A DNA stretch of 64,000 bases from Chloroflexota bacterium (GCA_022561385.1 JADFRG010000002.1:1-64000); one strand, 5' to 3'; shown: positions 8,383-17,630, counted from the stretch's first letter. A program made the numbers and translations. The notes: generated by a model from the sequence alone, not told the origin.

Positions 8383-9045
8383 CTAGATCGGATTGTTCAG
8401 GCGAAAGCCATGCCCACGCACCGTCGTCACGTAGCCGTGGTCAGGATCCCCTTCGCTAAGCCGCTCTCGTAACCTTCGGACGAGGGCATCAATGGCCTGT
8501 TCCGATACTCCCTCGCTCACCGAATCCGGCCATACTCCTTCGACGATCTGGTTTCGAGTCACCACTCGATCCGGATTTTCGTACATTAATCCCAGCAGCC
8601 TGAACTGCGGTGGAGAGAGCGGTGGCTCGATTTCGACCGAACCCAACCATACCCGATGGGCCTCCCGGTCCATACGCAACCGGCCCAGCCCTAACCGGGA
8701 GAGGTCCGCTGATTTGAGAGGGATGGTGGCCTCGAGCCCCACATAAATAAGCTTCATCGCCAACGCGATCTGAATCTCATCTCCGTCCTGCAGCAAGACC
8801 GCTTCCGTCACTTCCGTGCCGTTCAGGTGGGTCCCGTTTTTGCTGCCCAGGTCCTCCAGAAGATACCCGCGTTCGGTATGTCGAATGCGCGCATGGTGCC
8901 TGGACACCTGGCGGTCGGGGACGATCAGGCCACAATCCTTGCCGCGGCCGATGATCAGCTCTTCAGAATCGAGAACCCACCGACCGCCATCCAGCTTTCC
9001 GGTCTGGGCTACCAGAACGGGAAACTCGCCTAACTCATCCTTCAT
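8383..9045 (-). CDS. FHA domain / OmpR-type winged-helix regulator
   Basis: A 220-residue DNA-binding protein. The N-terminal forkhead-associated domain (about 25-85) has the phosphothreonine-binding signature IIGRGKDC, RQVSRHHARI and LGSKNGTHLNG. A C-terminal OmpR/PhoB winged helix (about 120-218) ends in RGHGFRL. FHA domains bind phosphothreonine, so its regulator is likely a Ser/Thr kinase, and one is encoded divergently 82 bp away. The pair suggests kinase-to-transcription-factor signalling like PknH-EmbR of mycobacteria, but with the domains in the opposite order and no BTAD. A TAGAAT box and a GAGGG stretch precede the ATG. Target genes are unknown. Confidence 0.88.
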   Translation of the reverse strand: MKDELGEFPVLVAQTGKLDGGRWVLDSEELIIGRGKDCGLIVPDRQVSRHHARIRHTERGYLLEDLGSKNGTHLNGTEVTEAVLLQDGDEIQIALAMKLIYVGLEATIPLKSADLSRLGLGRLRMDREAHRVWLGSVEIEPPLSPPQFRLLGLMYENPDRVVTRNQIVEGVWPDSVSEGVSEQAIDALVRRLRERLSEGDPDHGYVTTVRGHGFRLNNPI

Positions 9046-9126
9046 CGCCCTCTAAGATGCCGAAATTCTACCGCTGAGTATAATGACTCTTAAGGGATTC
9101 CGGCTGACCGTCGCTCCCCATAAAAT

Positions 9127-10098
9127 ATGATTGCACCGGTAAAGTCTGGCAGGACGCTTCGTGAGCGGTATATCGTTACCAAGGTGATCGGCCGTGGTGG
9201 AATGGGATCGATCTACCTTGCCGAAGACAACCGGCTCTCCGGGCGCATATGTGCCATCAAGGAGGTGCATCAGGCGCGCGACTTGCCGGAACAGGTGCGC
9301 GCCCAGGGGCGGGATCAGTTCTATCGAGAGGCCTCAGTTTTGGCTCAGCTGGATCATCCGAATCTCCCGAAAGTATCCGACTTTTTCACCGAAGACGAGC
9401 GTGACTACCTGGTCATGGACTACGTGCCGGGAGACGATTTGAAGTCGTTGATGGACAAGTCTCGGCGGAAGTCCGAGTTCCTGCCTCTGGAAGATGTTTT
9501 AGCCTGGGCAGTGCAAATCTCGGAGGCGCTCGAGTACATGCACGGTCAGGACCCGCCCGTGATTCACCGGGATATTAAACCCAGCAATCTAAAGCTCACA
9601 CCGAATGGGCTGATCAAGCTTGTGGATTTTGGCCTCGTCAAACAGTTGGTTCCAGACGAGATAACTGTCACGATCATTCAGGGACGCGGAACCGCGACCT
9701 ACACACCCCTCGAGCAATATGGGGGCGACACCGGACATACCGACGCGCGGAGCGATCTCTACGCACTTAGCGCCACCCTGTATCATCTGCTGACCAATCA
9801 GCCGCCCCTGGAGGCCAAACAGCGCTTCCTGCGTCCCCATGGGCTGAAACCGCCCAGCGAGATCAATACGAAAATTGGACCTGAGCTCGAGGCGGCCGTC
9901 CTGTGGGGAATGGCACTTCATCCAGACGAGCGCCCGGACAACGCGGCATCGTTTCGTCAGGCGTTAACTAGCGGAAAACCGGCCGCACCACGCACCTCCG
10001 CGGTGCCCGGGCTTGCTTTTGACTCAAGCTTGGATCGTTGGTTGGCCGGGGCGGTCATCGCGCTACTTCTCACTGCGATATTCGCCTCACTGTACTGA
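9127..10098 (+). CDS. Membrane-anchored Ser/Thr protein kinase
   Basis: A 323-residue Hanks-type kinase with all catalytic motifs: glycine loop IGRGGMGSIY, the Lys in CAIKEV, catalytic loop VIHRDIKPSNL (Asp149) and VDFGLVK. The usual APE-type segment reads YTPLEQYG. A single C-terminal transmembrane helix (about 305-323, WLAGAVIALLLTAIFASLY) ends the protein, so it is tail-anchored with no extracellular sensor. A TATAAT at 9079 gives a leader of about 36 nt. It is divergent from the FHA regulator, its probable substrate. The 3' end overlaps the convergent GH3-like gene by 12 bp. Confidence 0.92.
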   Translation: MIAPVKSGRTLRERYIVTKVIGRGGMGSIYLAEDNRLSGRICAIKEVHQARDLPEQVRAQGRDQFYREASVLAQLDHPNLPKVSDFFTEDERDYLVMDYVPGDDLKSLMDKSRRKSEFLPLEDVLAWAVQISEALEYMHGQDPPVIHRDIKPSNLKLTPNGLIKLVDFGLVKQLVPDEITVTIIQGRGTATYTPLEQYGGDTGHTDARSDLYALSATLYHLLTNQPPLEAKQRFLRPHGLKPPSEINTKIGPELEAAVLWGMALHPDERPDNAASFRQALTSGKPAAPRTSAVPGLAFDSSLDRWLAGAVIALLLTAIFASLY

Positions 10099-12828
10099 CC
10101 TGCGCCGCCCCAGATATGCAATCAGGCTCGCCGCAGAAGCAAACACCACCGCCATCGCCACCCCAGAATACAGGCCCAGCGACCGGATCACCACCTGGCT
10201 GCCTGGAAATCCAAGTGCAACGTAGTTGTAGCCGGTGAGGCCCCCGACCACAATCATGAGACCGATGCGGGTACGATCGGGCTCTTCTGGAGCAATAAGC
10301 GCGTAGCCTAACGCGGCGGCGACAACGACTCCCGGTATGGCGAGCGCCAGTTCACCCAGACCGATCGAAGGTGAGGCTTGCTCCGGAGGCGCCCCTCCCG
10401 GCGAATCGGACTCGGGGGTCGGCGTTTCCTGCTCCGGTGTGACCGAGGGCGTGGGCGCCGCCGTCGGCGCCGTGGTAGGGATGATCACCGTGACGATCCC
10501 TTCCTGAACATTCAGTTGTAGGAGTTCAGAAAATCTCGCCGGCTCGCTCAAGGCCTCCAGCATCAACACTCCCAGACGGTCCAGCGTGACGGATATCAAC
10601 GCAGATCCGCCCGCCGTCACGGAGTTAAGAACGGAGCTCGTGGCCTCTCCCTGATACGACAAGATGAACTCCACGGGGGTCCCATCGGGAACGGGATTCC
10701 CGTTGTGATCGAAGATCACACCGGTGGCCAGCTCCACGATATCGCCCACGGCATATCCCTGTGCCGCTTCGTCCTCCTCACCTCTCCCAAGGATGGAGAG
10801 GCTGATCAGCTGATCCGGATCCGGCGAGGTCACTTCTATTAGGTCGTATCCCACGCCGGGAACACTTACCGGGGAGGAACCGGGCGCCGATAATTCCTGA
10901 AAGAGCAGCCGCGCGGCCACATCCACAAAGGATGTGGTTTTCCCGAATAACGAATAGTAGAGATCAATTTTGCTGATATCGGTGGCACTGAGGTCGTAGG
11001 GTACGTCCATCGAGAAAACAACAACCCGTTTGTTTCGGACTAAATCGGGTCGGCTGTCCAACAGCCGCCTTAGGGCGTTCGAGCCGAATATGTTCGGATC
11101 CTCTTTGAGGGTCACAAAAATCAGCCAGTCCGCGGGTCGCATCAGCCGTTCGACGTCGTCCGGCGCGAGGAGCGGAACGGATGGAACGGAGGGCGGGGCA
11201 TCCCCCAGGAAGAAAGAGAGATCGGCCATCGAGAGCGAGGTCGAATTCCAGGCACCTACCTGGCCGGCCGCCCCAGTTCCGTAGAGAGCCAGGATCGTCT
11301 CCTCTAGCTCCGTAAGCCCGACATCCTGGAAGGTTTCGCACCTGCTACATTGGGCATAGTTGCGAACATCGGAGATGAAGAGCATGCGGTCTCCGATCTG
11401 CGGCGGCCCTTCAATCAGATTTGGCAGCTCCGTTACCGACGGGCTGAGCAAGGTAGCGCCCTCCCGAGCCACCTGAAGGGCGATATTCGATTGACCGATG
11501 CCTTCTAGCAGGTCTACCGTCTGCAGGACGCTCTCCGGGTCGAATTCTCCACCATAAAGCCGAAGCTTGAAGCGGAGAATTCGCAACACGGCCTCGTCAA
11601 CAGTTTGAGCGAAGATGGCATCGTCACGGTACTTTTCGGCGAAAAAACTCAGGGTATCCTGAACCGTAGTCAGCTGGTCTGGATCGCCATCCGATACAAA
11701 CTCAGACAGATACAGCAAATCATTACCGGTTAAGAATGCGTCCCGCGCCACAAGGTGCCCCCTGTAGGTCTGGCCGAGGGACTCGTAAAATCGGCGCAGG
11801 GCACCCGAGCCCAGAGGACCACTGACCGTGACGCCGCCGCCCGCCCGCCATGCGGCAAATGGCTCAGAGGCCATCAGCTGACCAAATGCATCCGGGTCAA
11901 GGCCAATCGGCCGAGTGGTATCTCGAATGTTTCCCTGAAACCCCTGGTATCGGATATGAGCCGAAAGAAGTCCGTCTGCGATGCCAGGTGCCTCGCCCGG
12001 TGAGCCGTCGGTCACTGCAAAAAACGGCGCCAGCTCGATTTGCTGCAATTGCACCAAGGATTTCCTGACCGTGGAAGCTTCCTCTTCAATGGGTCGGTCG
12101 CTTCCACCCACCCCCGGAAAGTGTTTGGCGATCACGCCGATTCTCCCGTCAGAACCCTCGTGGACGCCCTCGACAAAAGCCTTGCCCAGCAGACCGACCC
12201 AATAGGGATCTCCCCCAAATGACCTCACGCCGATGTCGCCCAGATCCAGCTGCTGCGGGTCTTCTAAAACGTCCAACGAGGGCCCAAGCAGCATGTTGAA
12301 TCCCATAGCGCTTAATTCCATTCCAAGGACCGCGCCCGCCGCACGGGAGAGCTCGGGGTTCCAGGTTGCTCCAAGCGCCATTTGCGAGGGCATCGGCGAC
12401 AGGCCGGACATAATCTCGGAATATTCTGGCCCGTTGCCTTCCTGAATTACTCCTATCAGCAAGGGTATATAAGCTCTCGACTCGACCTCAACCTCAGCTC
12501 CGGTTTGCGGGAGCGAAGCCTGGTATTCAGTGGATTGCAGCGATGTGATGAGTTCCTTTACCAACCGAAGCGTATTTTCCGGACCGGAAAAATTATCGTT
12601 TCCCGATCGAAGTACGACTCCGGAAATATGGTTGTCGCGGATCAGATTCAGGATTGGATCGTCGGTATCGAGGCGCGAGCCGTCAAACGTGAGGAGAAAA
12701 AGCTGCCCGACGCGTTCCTCGGGCGCCATTTGCGCCAGAAGCGATTCCGCCGGGTCGCCCTGAGGCAGCGGCGCAAATGCCGATACGACCGCGAGCAGTA
12801 GGAGAAAAATGTATGTGGTGGTTCTCAT
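10087..12828 (-). CDS. Membrane-anchored GH3-like protein, probable pseudo-enzyme
   Basis: A 913-residue exported protein. It has a signal peptide (about 1-22), a glycoside-hydrolase family 3 N-terminal barrel with AKHFPGVGGSD near 235-245, and a GH3 C-terminal-like region. A Pro/Thr-rich linker follows (about 785-825), then three or four C-terminal membrane helices. GH3 beta-N-acetylhexosaminidases and glucosidases use an Asp nucleophile in a VxSD motif. The matching segment here reads VTVSGPLGSGAL near 334-345, with Gly in place of Asp. Hydrolysis is therefore doubtful and a binding or scaffold role is possible. A GTG directly precedes the chosen ATG. It follows the CoA-transferase-like gene by about 50 bp. 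Confidence 0.75.
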   Translation of the reverse strand: MRTTTYIFLLLLAVVSAFAPLPQGDPAESLLAQMAPEERVGQLFLLTFDGSRLDTDDPILNLIRDNHISGVVLRSGNDNFSGPENTLRLVKELITSLQSTEYQASLPQTGAEVEVESRAYIPLLIGVIQEGNGPEYSEIMSGLSPMPSQMALGATWNPELSRAAGAVLGMELSAMGFNMLLGPSLDVLEDPQQLDLGDIGVRSFGGDPYWVGLLGKAFVEGVHEGSDGRIGVIAKHFPGVGGSDRPIEEEASTVRKSLVQLQQIELAPFFAVTDGSPGEAPGIADGLLSAHIRYQGFQGNIRDTTRPIGLDPDAFGQLMASEPFAAWRAGGGVTVSGPLGSGALRRFYESLGQTYRGHLVARDAFLTGNDLLYLSEFVSDGDPDQLTTVQDTLSFFAEKYRDDAIFAQTVDEAVLRILRFKLRLYGGEFDPESVLQTVDLLEGIGQSNIALQVAREGATLLSPSVTELPNLIEGPPQIGDRMLFISDVRNYAQCSRCETFQDVGLTELEETILALYGTGAAGQVGAWNSTSLSMADLSFFLGDAPPSVPSVPLLAPDDVERLMRPADWLIFVTLKEDPNIFGSNALRRLLDSRPDLVRNKRVVVFSMDVPYDLSATDISKIDLYYSLFGKTTSFVDVAARLLFQELSAPGSSPVSVPGVGYDLIEVTSPDPDQLISLSILGRGEEDEAAQGYAVGDIVELATGVIFDHNGNPVPDGTPVEFILSYQGEATSSVLNSVTAGGSALISVTLDRLGVLMLEALSEPARFSELLQLNVQEGIVTVIIPTTAPTAAPTPSVTPEQETPTPESDSPGGAPPEQASPSIGLGELALAIPGVVVAAALGYALIAPEEPDRTRIGLMIVVGGLTGYNYVALGFPGSQVVIRSLGLYSGVAMAVVFASAASLIAYLGRRRSVQ

Positions 12829-12879
12829 CACTCACCCAGAAGATTGAGTGCATCCGACCAGGGAGAATGTCTACCAATC

Positions 12880-13731
12880 TTAAGATTGAACATCCTGTTC
12901 AATAATCGCGCGCAGTGCGGCGCGGCGCGCTCGGCCCGTAAGCATCTCGAGCTTACGTAAGCCCAACGGGTCGATCTCCCTCCTCAATATTCTAAGCTGC
13001 CGATCGTTCGGCAAAGCCGTTGTTTGGAGATCATCTGCGATGGCGAGCTCGAATTCGGTCTTAGCCACCACCCGATCGATATTTACACCCGGATGAAGGT
13101 GGGTGAGACGCATGTTGCCACCCGCAAAATCAAACTGACCCAGGTCCGAAACCAGATATTGGGGGCCGGACCCGGCATTTCTACCTTCGCTGTGGCCAAG
13201 CCCAGAAATAAAGTCGAGTTTCTTTCTAAATACCATGCGCGAATGCCTGGGCACATACAAACTCATCTGGCTCATGAAAACCGACACATCCGGTATCCCA
13301 CCCACACCCGGCATGCGAAGGCGGGGACGCCGATAGTTTTTGCCGATCGCGATATTGTTGGTATTTCCATGCTGGTCAACCTGGCCGGGACGGAAAAACT
13401 CCCTCGGCTTCACGGCGGGCAGATAATCGGCGGCACCGGTCACGAATCCCGAGGTGTTGAGCGCGGCCTCGATCCACCGCCCCTCCGCATCCGTAAGACT
13501 CAGTTCGGGTGGATCAAGCGTGATCGAGGTCGCGATGGCAGAGGCGATGTAGATTTCAGGCGCGTGCATCTTGCGCGCAAAGAGTGCCGCCACAGCTCCG
13601 AGGGGAGTGGCCAGGCCCAGCGCTACGACGTCCCCATCGTGGATCTGCCTCGCCAAACAGAAGCAGATTATTTCGTCTATCGCGCATTCCAGTTCGGTGC
13701 CTGCTTCGAGGTCTTTTATTAACGTTGCCAT
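12880..13731 (-). CDS. CoA-transferase subunit B-like protein (GctB/IpdB family)
   Basis: A 283-residue member of the class I CoA-transferase beta-subunit family. Family features include RPGQVDQHGNTNNIAIG, GGIPDVSVFMSQ and LVSDLGQFDFAGGNMRLTHL. Enzymes of this family work as A-B heterotetramers that move CoA between acids (glutaconate) or open steroid rings (IpdAB). No A subunit is encoded next to it, so its activity is uncertain. I place the start at ATG 13731, because the longer reading frame runs through a terminator hairpin. The T-run of that terminator ends only about 4 nt before the ATG. Expression therefore needs readthrough or a hidden promoter. Confidence 0.75.
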   Translation of the reverse strand: MATLIKDLEAGTELECAIDEIICFCLARQIHDGDVVALGLATPLGAVAALFARKMHAPEIYIASAIATSITLDPPELSLTDAEGRWIEAALNTSGFVTGAADYLPAVKPREFFRPGQVDQHGNTNNIAIGKNYRRPRLRMPGVGGIPDVSVFMSQMSLYVPRHSRMVFRKKLDFISGLGHSEGRNAGSGPQYLVSDLGQFDFAGGNMRLTHLHPGVNIDRVVAKTEFELAIADDLQTTALPNDRQLRILRREIDPLGLRKLEMLTGRARRAALRAIIEQDVQS

Positions 13732-13734
13732 GGC

Positions 13735-13765
13735 AAAAAACAAGACGCCCCGCCTTGTGCGGGGC
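13735..13765 (-). terminator. Rho-independent terminator after the AAA+ ATPase gene
   Basis: On the minus strand a 7-bp stem, GCCCCGC with GCGGGGC, encloses a 5-nt loop and is followed by GTCTTGTTTTTT. It ends the upstream ATPase transcript and lies directly in front of the CoA-transferase-like start codon. Confidence 0.85.
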
Positions 13766-13788
13766 ATGGCTGTGGCTGGCTCCGGAGC

Positions 13789-15132
13789 CTACAGGTCCAC
13801 AAAATACGCCTCGGCGGCCCGGTCGATCAACTCCTTGCTCATCACCGGCTCTACGCCGAGGTAGCGGGAGATGTCCAGAATCTGGTCACAAATGTCGCGC
13901 GGGTGCGAAGCCCGGAGTTTTCGGTTGCGCTTGATATACCATTCCTGGAGCATGTAGGCCAGGCCGCGATCGGAGTACGGGATACCTTTCTTTGCGGCCG
14001 TGCGCTTGAAGATCTCGCGATAGGCTTCATAAGAGGGATCTGCAACCTCAATCTTGTGACGCAGCCTTCTCAGGAAGGCCTCGTCCACTAGGTCTTTGGG
14101 AGGTAGATTAGTCGAGAAGACCACGAGCACATCGAACGGAACTTCGACCTTGCGGCCGGTGTGTAAGGTCAGGAAATCGATGCGGTTCTCCAGCGGCACG
14201 ATCCAACGATTCAGGAGATCACGCGGCCGAACTTGCTGCCGGCCGAAGTCGTCGATGAGGAATACACCGCCGTTAGCCTTTACCTGGAATGGGGCCTCAT
14301 AGAACTTGTTGACGTCATCGAATACGAGATCTAGCCCATCCATCGTCAGCTCGCCCCCTGCCACGATAAACGGCCGGCGGATCTTGACCCAGCGCGGATC
14401 AACCTTCAACGCGCCGGTCCCTCTGCCATCGGTCTCTTCCTCAATATCCGGCGACAGCTCATGATTCACAGAATCGTAGAGCTTTACAACCTGGCCGTCG
14501 ATATCGATGGCGTACGGGATCGTCATATCTTCCAGGAGAAGCAACCGCCCGATGGCGCGGGCAATGGTCGTTTTTCCATTGCCTGGCGGACCGTACAGGA
14601 AGATAGAAGCGCCTGAATTGACCGCCGGTCCGATCTGGTTAAAGGTTGTCTCAGATAGGATCAGATCCTCAAGTGCTCGTTTCATGCTCTTCGGATTCAC
14701 TGTGGGTCGGCTGCGGCTCTGGCGGTCGATAGCCTCGTTGTAGACGGCTAATGGCACCGGCGCCGGGCCCGCGTATTGGCTCCGCTCCAGCGCCTCTCGG
14801 GCGCGGGCAATCCCGGCCTCCGTGATACCGTACTGGTAGGCCCCTTCGCCGATACCGACCTGCGCCTTCACTTCCACGAACTTCTCGCGCTTCAGAGCTT
14901 CCAAGATCAGGTCGGTCAGACCCGCATACGGAAGCGCCATGGCTTCGGATACCTTGAAGCCGGTCAGATAACCCCTGAAGTAGAGGATTTTAAGCGCTAG
15001 ATCCTGCAGCCACAGTTGCGACAGACCGGTATCTTCTATCTTATTGATGGCCGGTGGAACATAACGTAGACTGCCGGTGGTCGGCATGTCCGCGGTCCGA
15101 ATGACTCGGGCTGAGGTACGCGGGAGGGTCAT
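13789..15132 (-). CDS. AAA+ ATPase with N-terminal winged helix
   Basis: A 447-residue protein of unassigned role. Residues about 35-115 look like a winged-helix domain. The AAA+ module has Walker A GPPGNGKT at 181-188 and Walker B VFLIDDFG at 290-297. A sensor-1-like VFSTN and an arginine-rich FLRRLRHKIEV follow. No lid or protease domain identifies a pathway. A perfect TATAAT starts 13 nt before the ATG and TTGCTA lies 17 bp further upstream, so the message should be nearly leaderless. It is divergent from the glycosyltransferase gene, and their -35 boxes lie back to back within about 20 bp. It is transcribed alone and ends at a terminator. Confidence 0.75.
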   Translation of the reverse strand: MTLPRTSARVIRTADMPTTGSLRYVPPAINKIEDTGLSQLWLQDLALKILYFRGYLTGFKVSEAMALPYAGLTDLILEALKREKFVEVKAQVGIGEGAYQYGITEAGIARAREALERSQYAGPAPVPLAVYNEAIDRQSRSRPTVNPKSMKRALEDLILSETTFNQIGPAVNSGASIFLYGPPGNGKTTIARAIGRLLLLEDMTIPYAIDIDGQVVKLYDSVNHELSPDIEEETDGRGTGALKVDPRWVKIRRPFIVAGGELTMDGLDLVFDDVNKFYEAPFQVKANGGVFLIDDFGRQQVRPRDLLNRWIVPLENRIDFLTLHTGRKVEVPFDVLVVFSTNLPPKDLVDEAFLRRLRHKIEVADPSYEAYREIFKRTAAKKGIPYSDRGLAYMLQEWYIKRNRKLRASHPRDICDQILDISRYLGVEPVMSKELIDRAAEAYFVDL

Positions 15133-15144
15133 GTCTCAGATTAT

Positions 15145-15205
15145 ATACGCCGTAAGTACCCGTAGCAAATCGTCGGTTGCTCCCATTCCCGAGGCTCTGT
15201 AAAAT
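15145..15205. promoter_or_regulatory. Divergent promoters of the AAA+ ATPase and glycosyltransferase genes
   Basis: On the minus strand, TTGCTA (15168-15163), a 17-bp spacer and TATAAT lie 13 nt from the ATPase ATG. On the plus strand, TTGCTC (15177-15182), a 17-bp spacer and TAAAAT (15200-15205) lie 13 nt from the glycosyltransferase ATG. Both mRNAs would lack a usable leader. Confidence 0.75.
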
Positions 15206-15212
15206 ACCCGAA

Positions 15213-15899
15213 ATGGACCTAACTTTCCTTGTGCCAGTGTTCAATGAGCGAGCCACGGTGGAGCAAATCCTCCGAAATGTGGAGGATACTGGGCTGGCGC
15301 ATCGCATCATTATTGTCGACGACGCCTCCACTGACGGGACCCGGGAATTGCTTCAAGGAATGGTCGGCAACAATCCGCTCCTGGAGCTTCATCTCCATAA
15401 CCACAATCAGGGAAAAGGCGCCGCGCTTCGCACGGGCTTCGCAAAGGTAGAAACCGACCTCGTGCTGGTCCAGGATGCAGACCTGGAATACGATCCGCGC
15501 GATGTTGCCAATATGCTGCTGCCGATCGAGGAGGGCAAAGCAGATGTCGTATACGGTTCGCGTTTTCTCGGTGGTCCTCGCCGTTCGACCATGTTCTGGC
15601 ATATGGTGGCCAATAATCTGCTCACCTTGATGACCAACGTGCTCTACAACTCCATCCTGACCGACATGGAAACCGGATACAAGCTTTTTCGTCGGGAAGT
15701 AATTCAAAGCATCGTTATCCGCTCCGATCGCTTCGATTTCGAACCGGAGATCACCGCCAAGCTGCTCAAGAAAAAGGTGCGGATCTTTGAAGTTCCGATT
15801 TCTTTCAACCCGCGCGAATATTCTGAGGGGAAGAAAATAGGGCTGCGGGACGCTTTCGCGGCGGTCTGGGCTCTGTTGAAGTACCGCTTTATGGATTGA
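15213..15899 (+). CDS. Family 2 glycosyltransferase (polyprenyl-phosphate sugar synthase type)
   Basis: A 228-residue GT-A fold enzyme. Nucleotide-sugar binding is shown by LVPVFNERATV at the N terminus and VDDASTDGT at 35-43. The metal-binding region is QDADLEYDP at 87-95. YGSRFLGG and DMETGYKLFRREV are typical of DPM1-like enzymes, which transfer mannose or glucose to a polyprenyl phosphate at the inner membrane face. There are no C-terminal membrane helices, unlike GtrB. The ATG at 15213 sits 13 nt after the start of a TAAAAT box. It is convergent with recJ, with a 3-bp gap. Confidence 0.87.
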   Translation: MDLTFLVPVFNERATVEQILRNVEDTGLAHRIIIVDDASTDGTRELLQGMVGNNPLLELHLHNHNQGKGAALRTGFAKVETDLVLVQDADLEYDPRDVANMLLPIEEGKADVVYGSRFLGGPRRSTMFWHMVANNLLTLMTNVLYNSILTDMETGYKLFRREVIQSIVIRSDRFDFEPEITAKLLKKKVRIFEVPISFNPREYSEGKKIGLRDAFAAVWALLKYRFMD

Positions 15900-15902
15900 T
15901 GA

Positions 15903-17573
15903 TTAAAGCGGCCGAAGATCTTGGACGTTGAGCTGCAGGCTCACCGCTCCCCTGAACTCGTTTCGCTCCAGTCTGTACGCCAGCTCCAGCCGGTCCGGCA
16001 GAGCCCCAGCCTGATCCCCGAAGCCAAAGGCAATCGCGTCGAAGACCCTTCCAGCCTGGCGCACAGTTAATTTGAGATGTCGGCCCCCCTGACCCACCGT
16101 CCGTTTGGAACGCACCTCAACGCTTGACGTGGAGAGCAGCGGATAAGGATTTCCCTGGCCGCAGGGTTGCAACCGATCGATAAATGCCATGAAGTCATCA
16201 TCCAATTGGTCAAAATCCACGTTGGCGTCGATGACCAGGCTGGGCCTGAGCTCGAGACCGGCCAACCGGTCGGCGGCCAGCTCAGAGATGCGGTCCACGA
16301 ACGCTTGACGGTCCGTAACACGGAGAGAGAACCCTGCAGCTTGCGCGTGTCCACCGAACCGCAGCAAGAGATCATCACACGCCTGCAGCGCCTCCGTGAT
16401 ATGGAACTCAGGGATGCTGCGAGCGGAACCGCGCAGCACATCCCCCTCAATCCGGGCCACCAGGACCGGCCGATAGAATTCTTCGACCAGTCTGCCCGCA
16501 ACCAGGCCTAACACGCCTTCATGAAACTCTTCATCCGCAACTACCAGCAGGTCCTCCGACTGGGATTCTTCTAGGGCGATCGTTCGGGCGCGTTCCAGGG
16601 TCTCGATGGTCAACTGTTGACGCTCTCGGTTGAGCCGATCCAGGGTTCCCGCGTGTTCCCAGGCCTCCGATCCGTCCGTCGCAAGCAGCAGACCCACTGC
16701 CACGCCCGCATCGGCCAGTCGGCCCGCAGCGTTGAGACGCGGCCCCAGGCCGAACCCTATCGACGAGGACGTAATCGATCCCTGACTGTAGCCAGCAAAT
16801 TCGGAAAGGGCTCGAAGGCCAGGGCGCGCGGCGTCGTTTAGGACCTCTATTCCCGCACCGACCAGGCTTCGGTTTTCATCGATCAGCGGCGCCAGGTCGG
16901 CGACCGTACCTACTGCAACCAGGTCCAGATATTGCTCTAGATCCTCGCCGCCCGAGGATTGAACGAGTCCCTCGGCGAGTTTGTAAGCAAGTCCTACCCC
17001 TGATAATCCTTTAAATGGGTATGGGTCATCCTTGCGATTTGGATTGATCACTGCGACCGCGGGTGGCAGCTCGGGTCCCGGAAGATGATGATCCGTGATG
17101 ATGAGATCCAGGCCTAACGCGTTGGCAGATTCAACAACCTCATTCGAACGAATGCCGCAATCAACGGTTACAACCACCGCCGCGCCGGCTTTGCGCAGTT
17201 CGGCCAAGGCGTTTGGGTTCAGGCCGTATCCCTCCGTAAACCGGTTCGGGATATACCATCCGGTGTCCAGGCCCAGCGAGCTAAGCACTCGCGTCAGCAA
17301 TGCGGTGGCAGTTGTGCCATCTGCATCATAGTCTCCGAAAACAACCACCCGCTCCTCGCCCGCCCGAGCGGCCTCCAGTCGATCCACGGCCCGGTCCATG
17401 TCTCTCAGTTGAAACGGATCCGTCTCCTGTCCGTAGTGCCGATCCATGAATGCTTCGATCTTTCGCTCGGTGTTCAGCCCCCGGCGTTCTAAAATGGCGA
17501 GCTGCGGGGCAGTAAGCCCTGAGACAAGCTCGCTTCTCGCGGGTTCAGGGCCTATCCAGCGTTTCTCAATCAT
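15903..17573 (-). CDS. recJ: Single-stranded-DNA exonuclease RecJ
   Basis: A 556-residue DHH-family 5'-3' exonuclease for recombination and mismatch repair. Metal-binding motifs include FGDYDADGTTATALL near 79-93, VTVDCGI and the DHH box ITDHHLPG near 155. The DHHA1 domain has the RFGGHAQAAGFSL motif near 410. The RecJ OB-fold closes the protein. The length is normal. A TATATA in front suggests its own promoter, lying just past the terminator of the upstream gene. Confidence 0.95.
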   Translation of the reverse strand: MIEKRWIGPEPARSELVSGLTAPQLAILERRGLNTERKIEAFMDRHYGQETDPFQLRDMDRAVDRLEAARAGEERVVVFGDYDADGTTATALLTRVLSSLGLDTGWYIPNRFTEGYGLNPNALAELRKAGAAVVVTVDCGIRSNEVVESANALGLDLIITDHHLPGPELPPAVAVINPNRKDDPYPFKGLSGVGLAYKLAEGLVQSSGGEDLEQYLDLVAVGTVADLAPLIDENRSLVGAGIEVLNDAARPGLRALSEFAGYSQGSITSSSIGFGLGPRLNAAGRLADAGVAVGLLLATDGSEAWEHAGTLDRLNRERQQLTIETLERARTIALEESQSEDLLVVADEEFHEGVLGLVAGRLVEEFYRPVLVARIEGDVLRGSARSIPEFHITEALQACDDLLLRFGGHAQAAGFSLRVTDRQAFVDRISELAADRLAGLELRPSLVIDANVDFDQLDDDFMAFIDRLQPCGQGNPYPLLSTSSVEVRSKRTVGQGGRHLKLTVRQAGRVFDAIAFGFGDQAGALPDRLELAYRLERNEFRGAVSLQLNVQDLRPL

Positions 17574-17602
17574 CGGTGGGTGACCGGCTTTGGGTATATA
17601 TC

Positions 17603-17630
17603 AAAAGCGGCCCACGTTGCCGCGGGCCGC
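17603..17630 (-). terminator. Terminator after the DUF4870-like gene
   Basis: On the minus strand a GCGGCCC/GGGCCGC stem with a 10-nt loop is followed by TTTT. It lies 22 bp past the stop codon of the small membrane protein and before recJ. Confidence 0.75.

Noticed and set aside
15903-17573. Long antisense ORFs across recJ, FAD oxidase, enolase and other genes
   Set aside because: High GC leaves long open frames opposite real genes. These lack domains, start sites and sensible composition.
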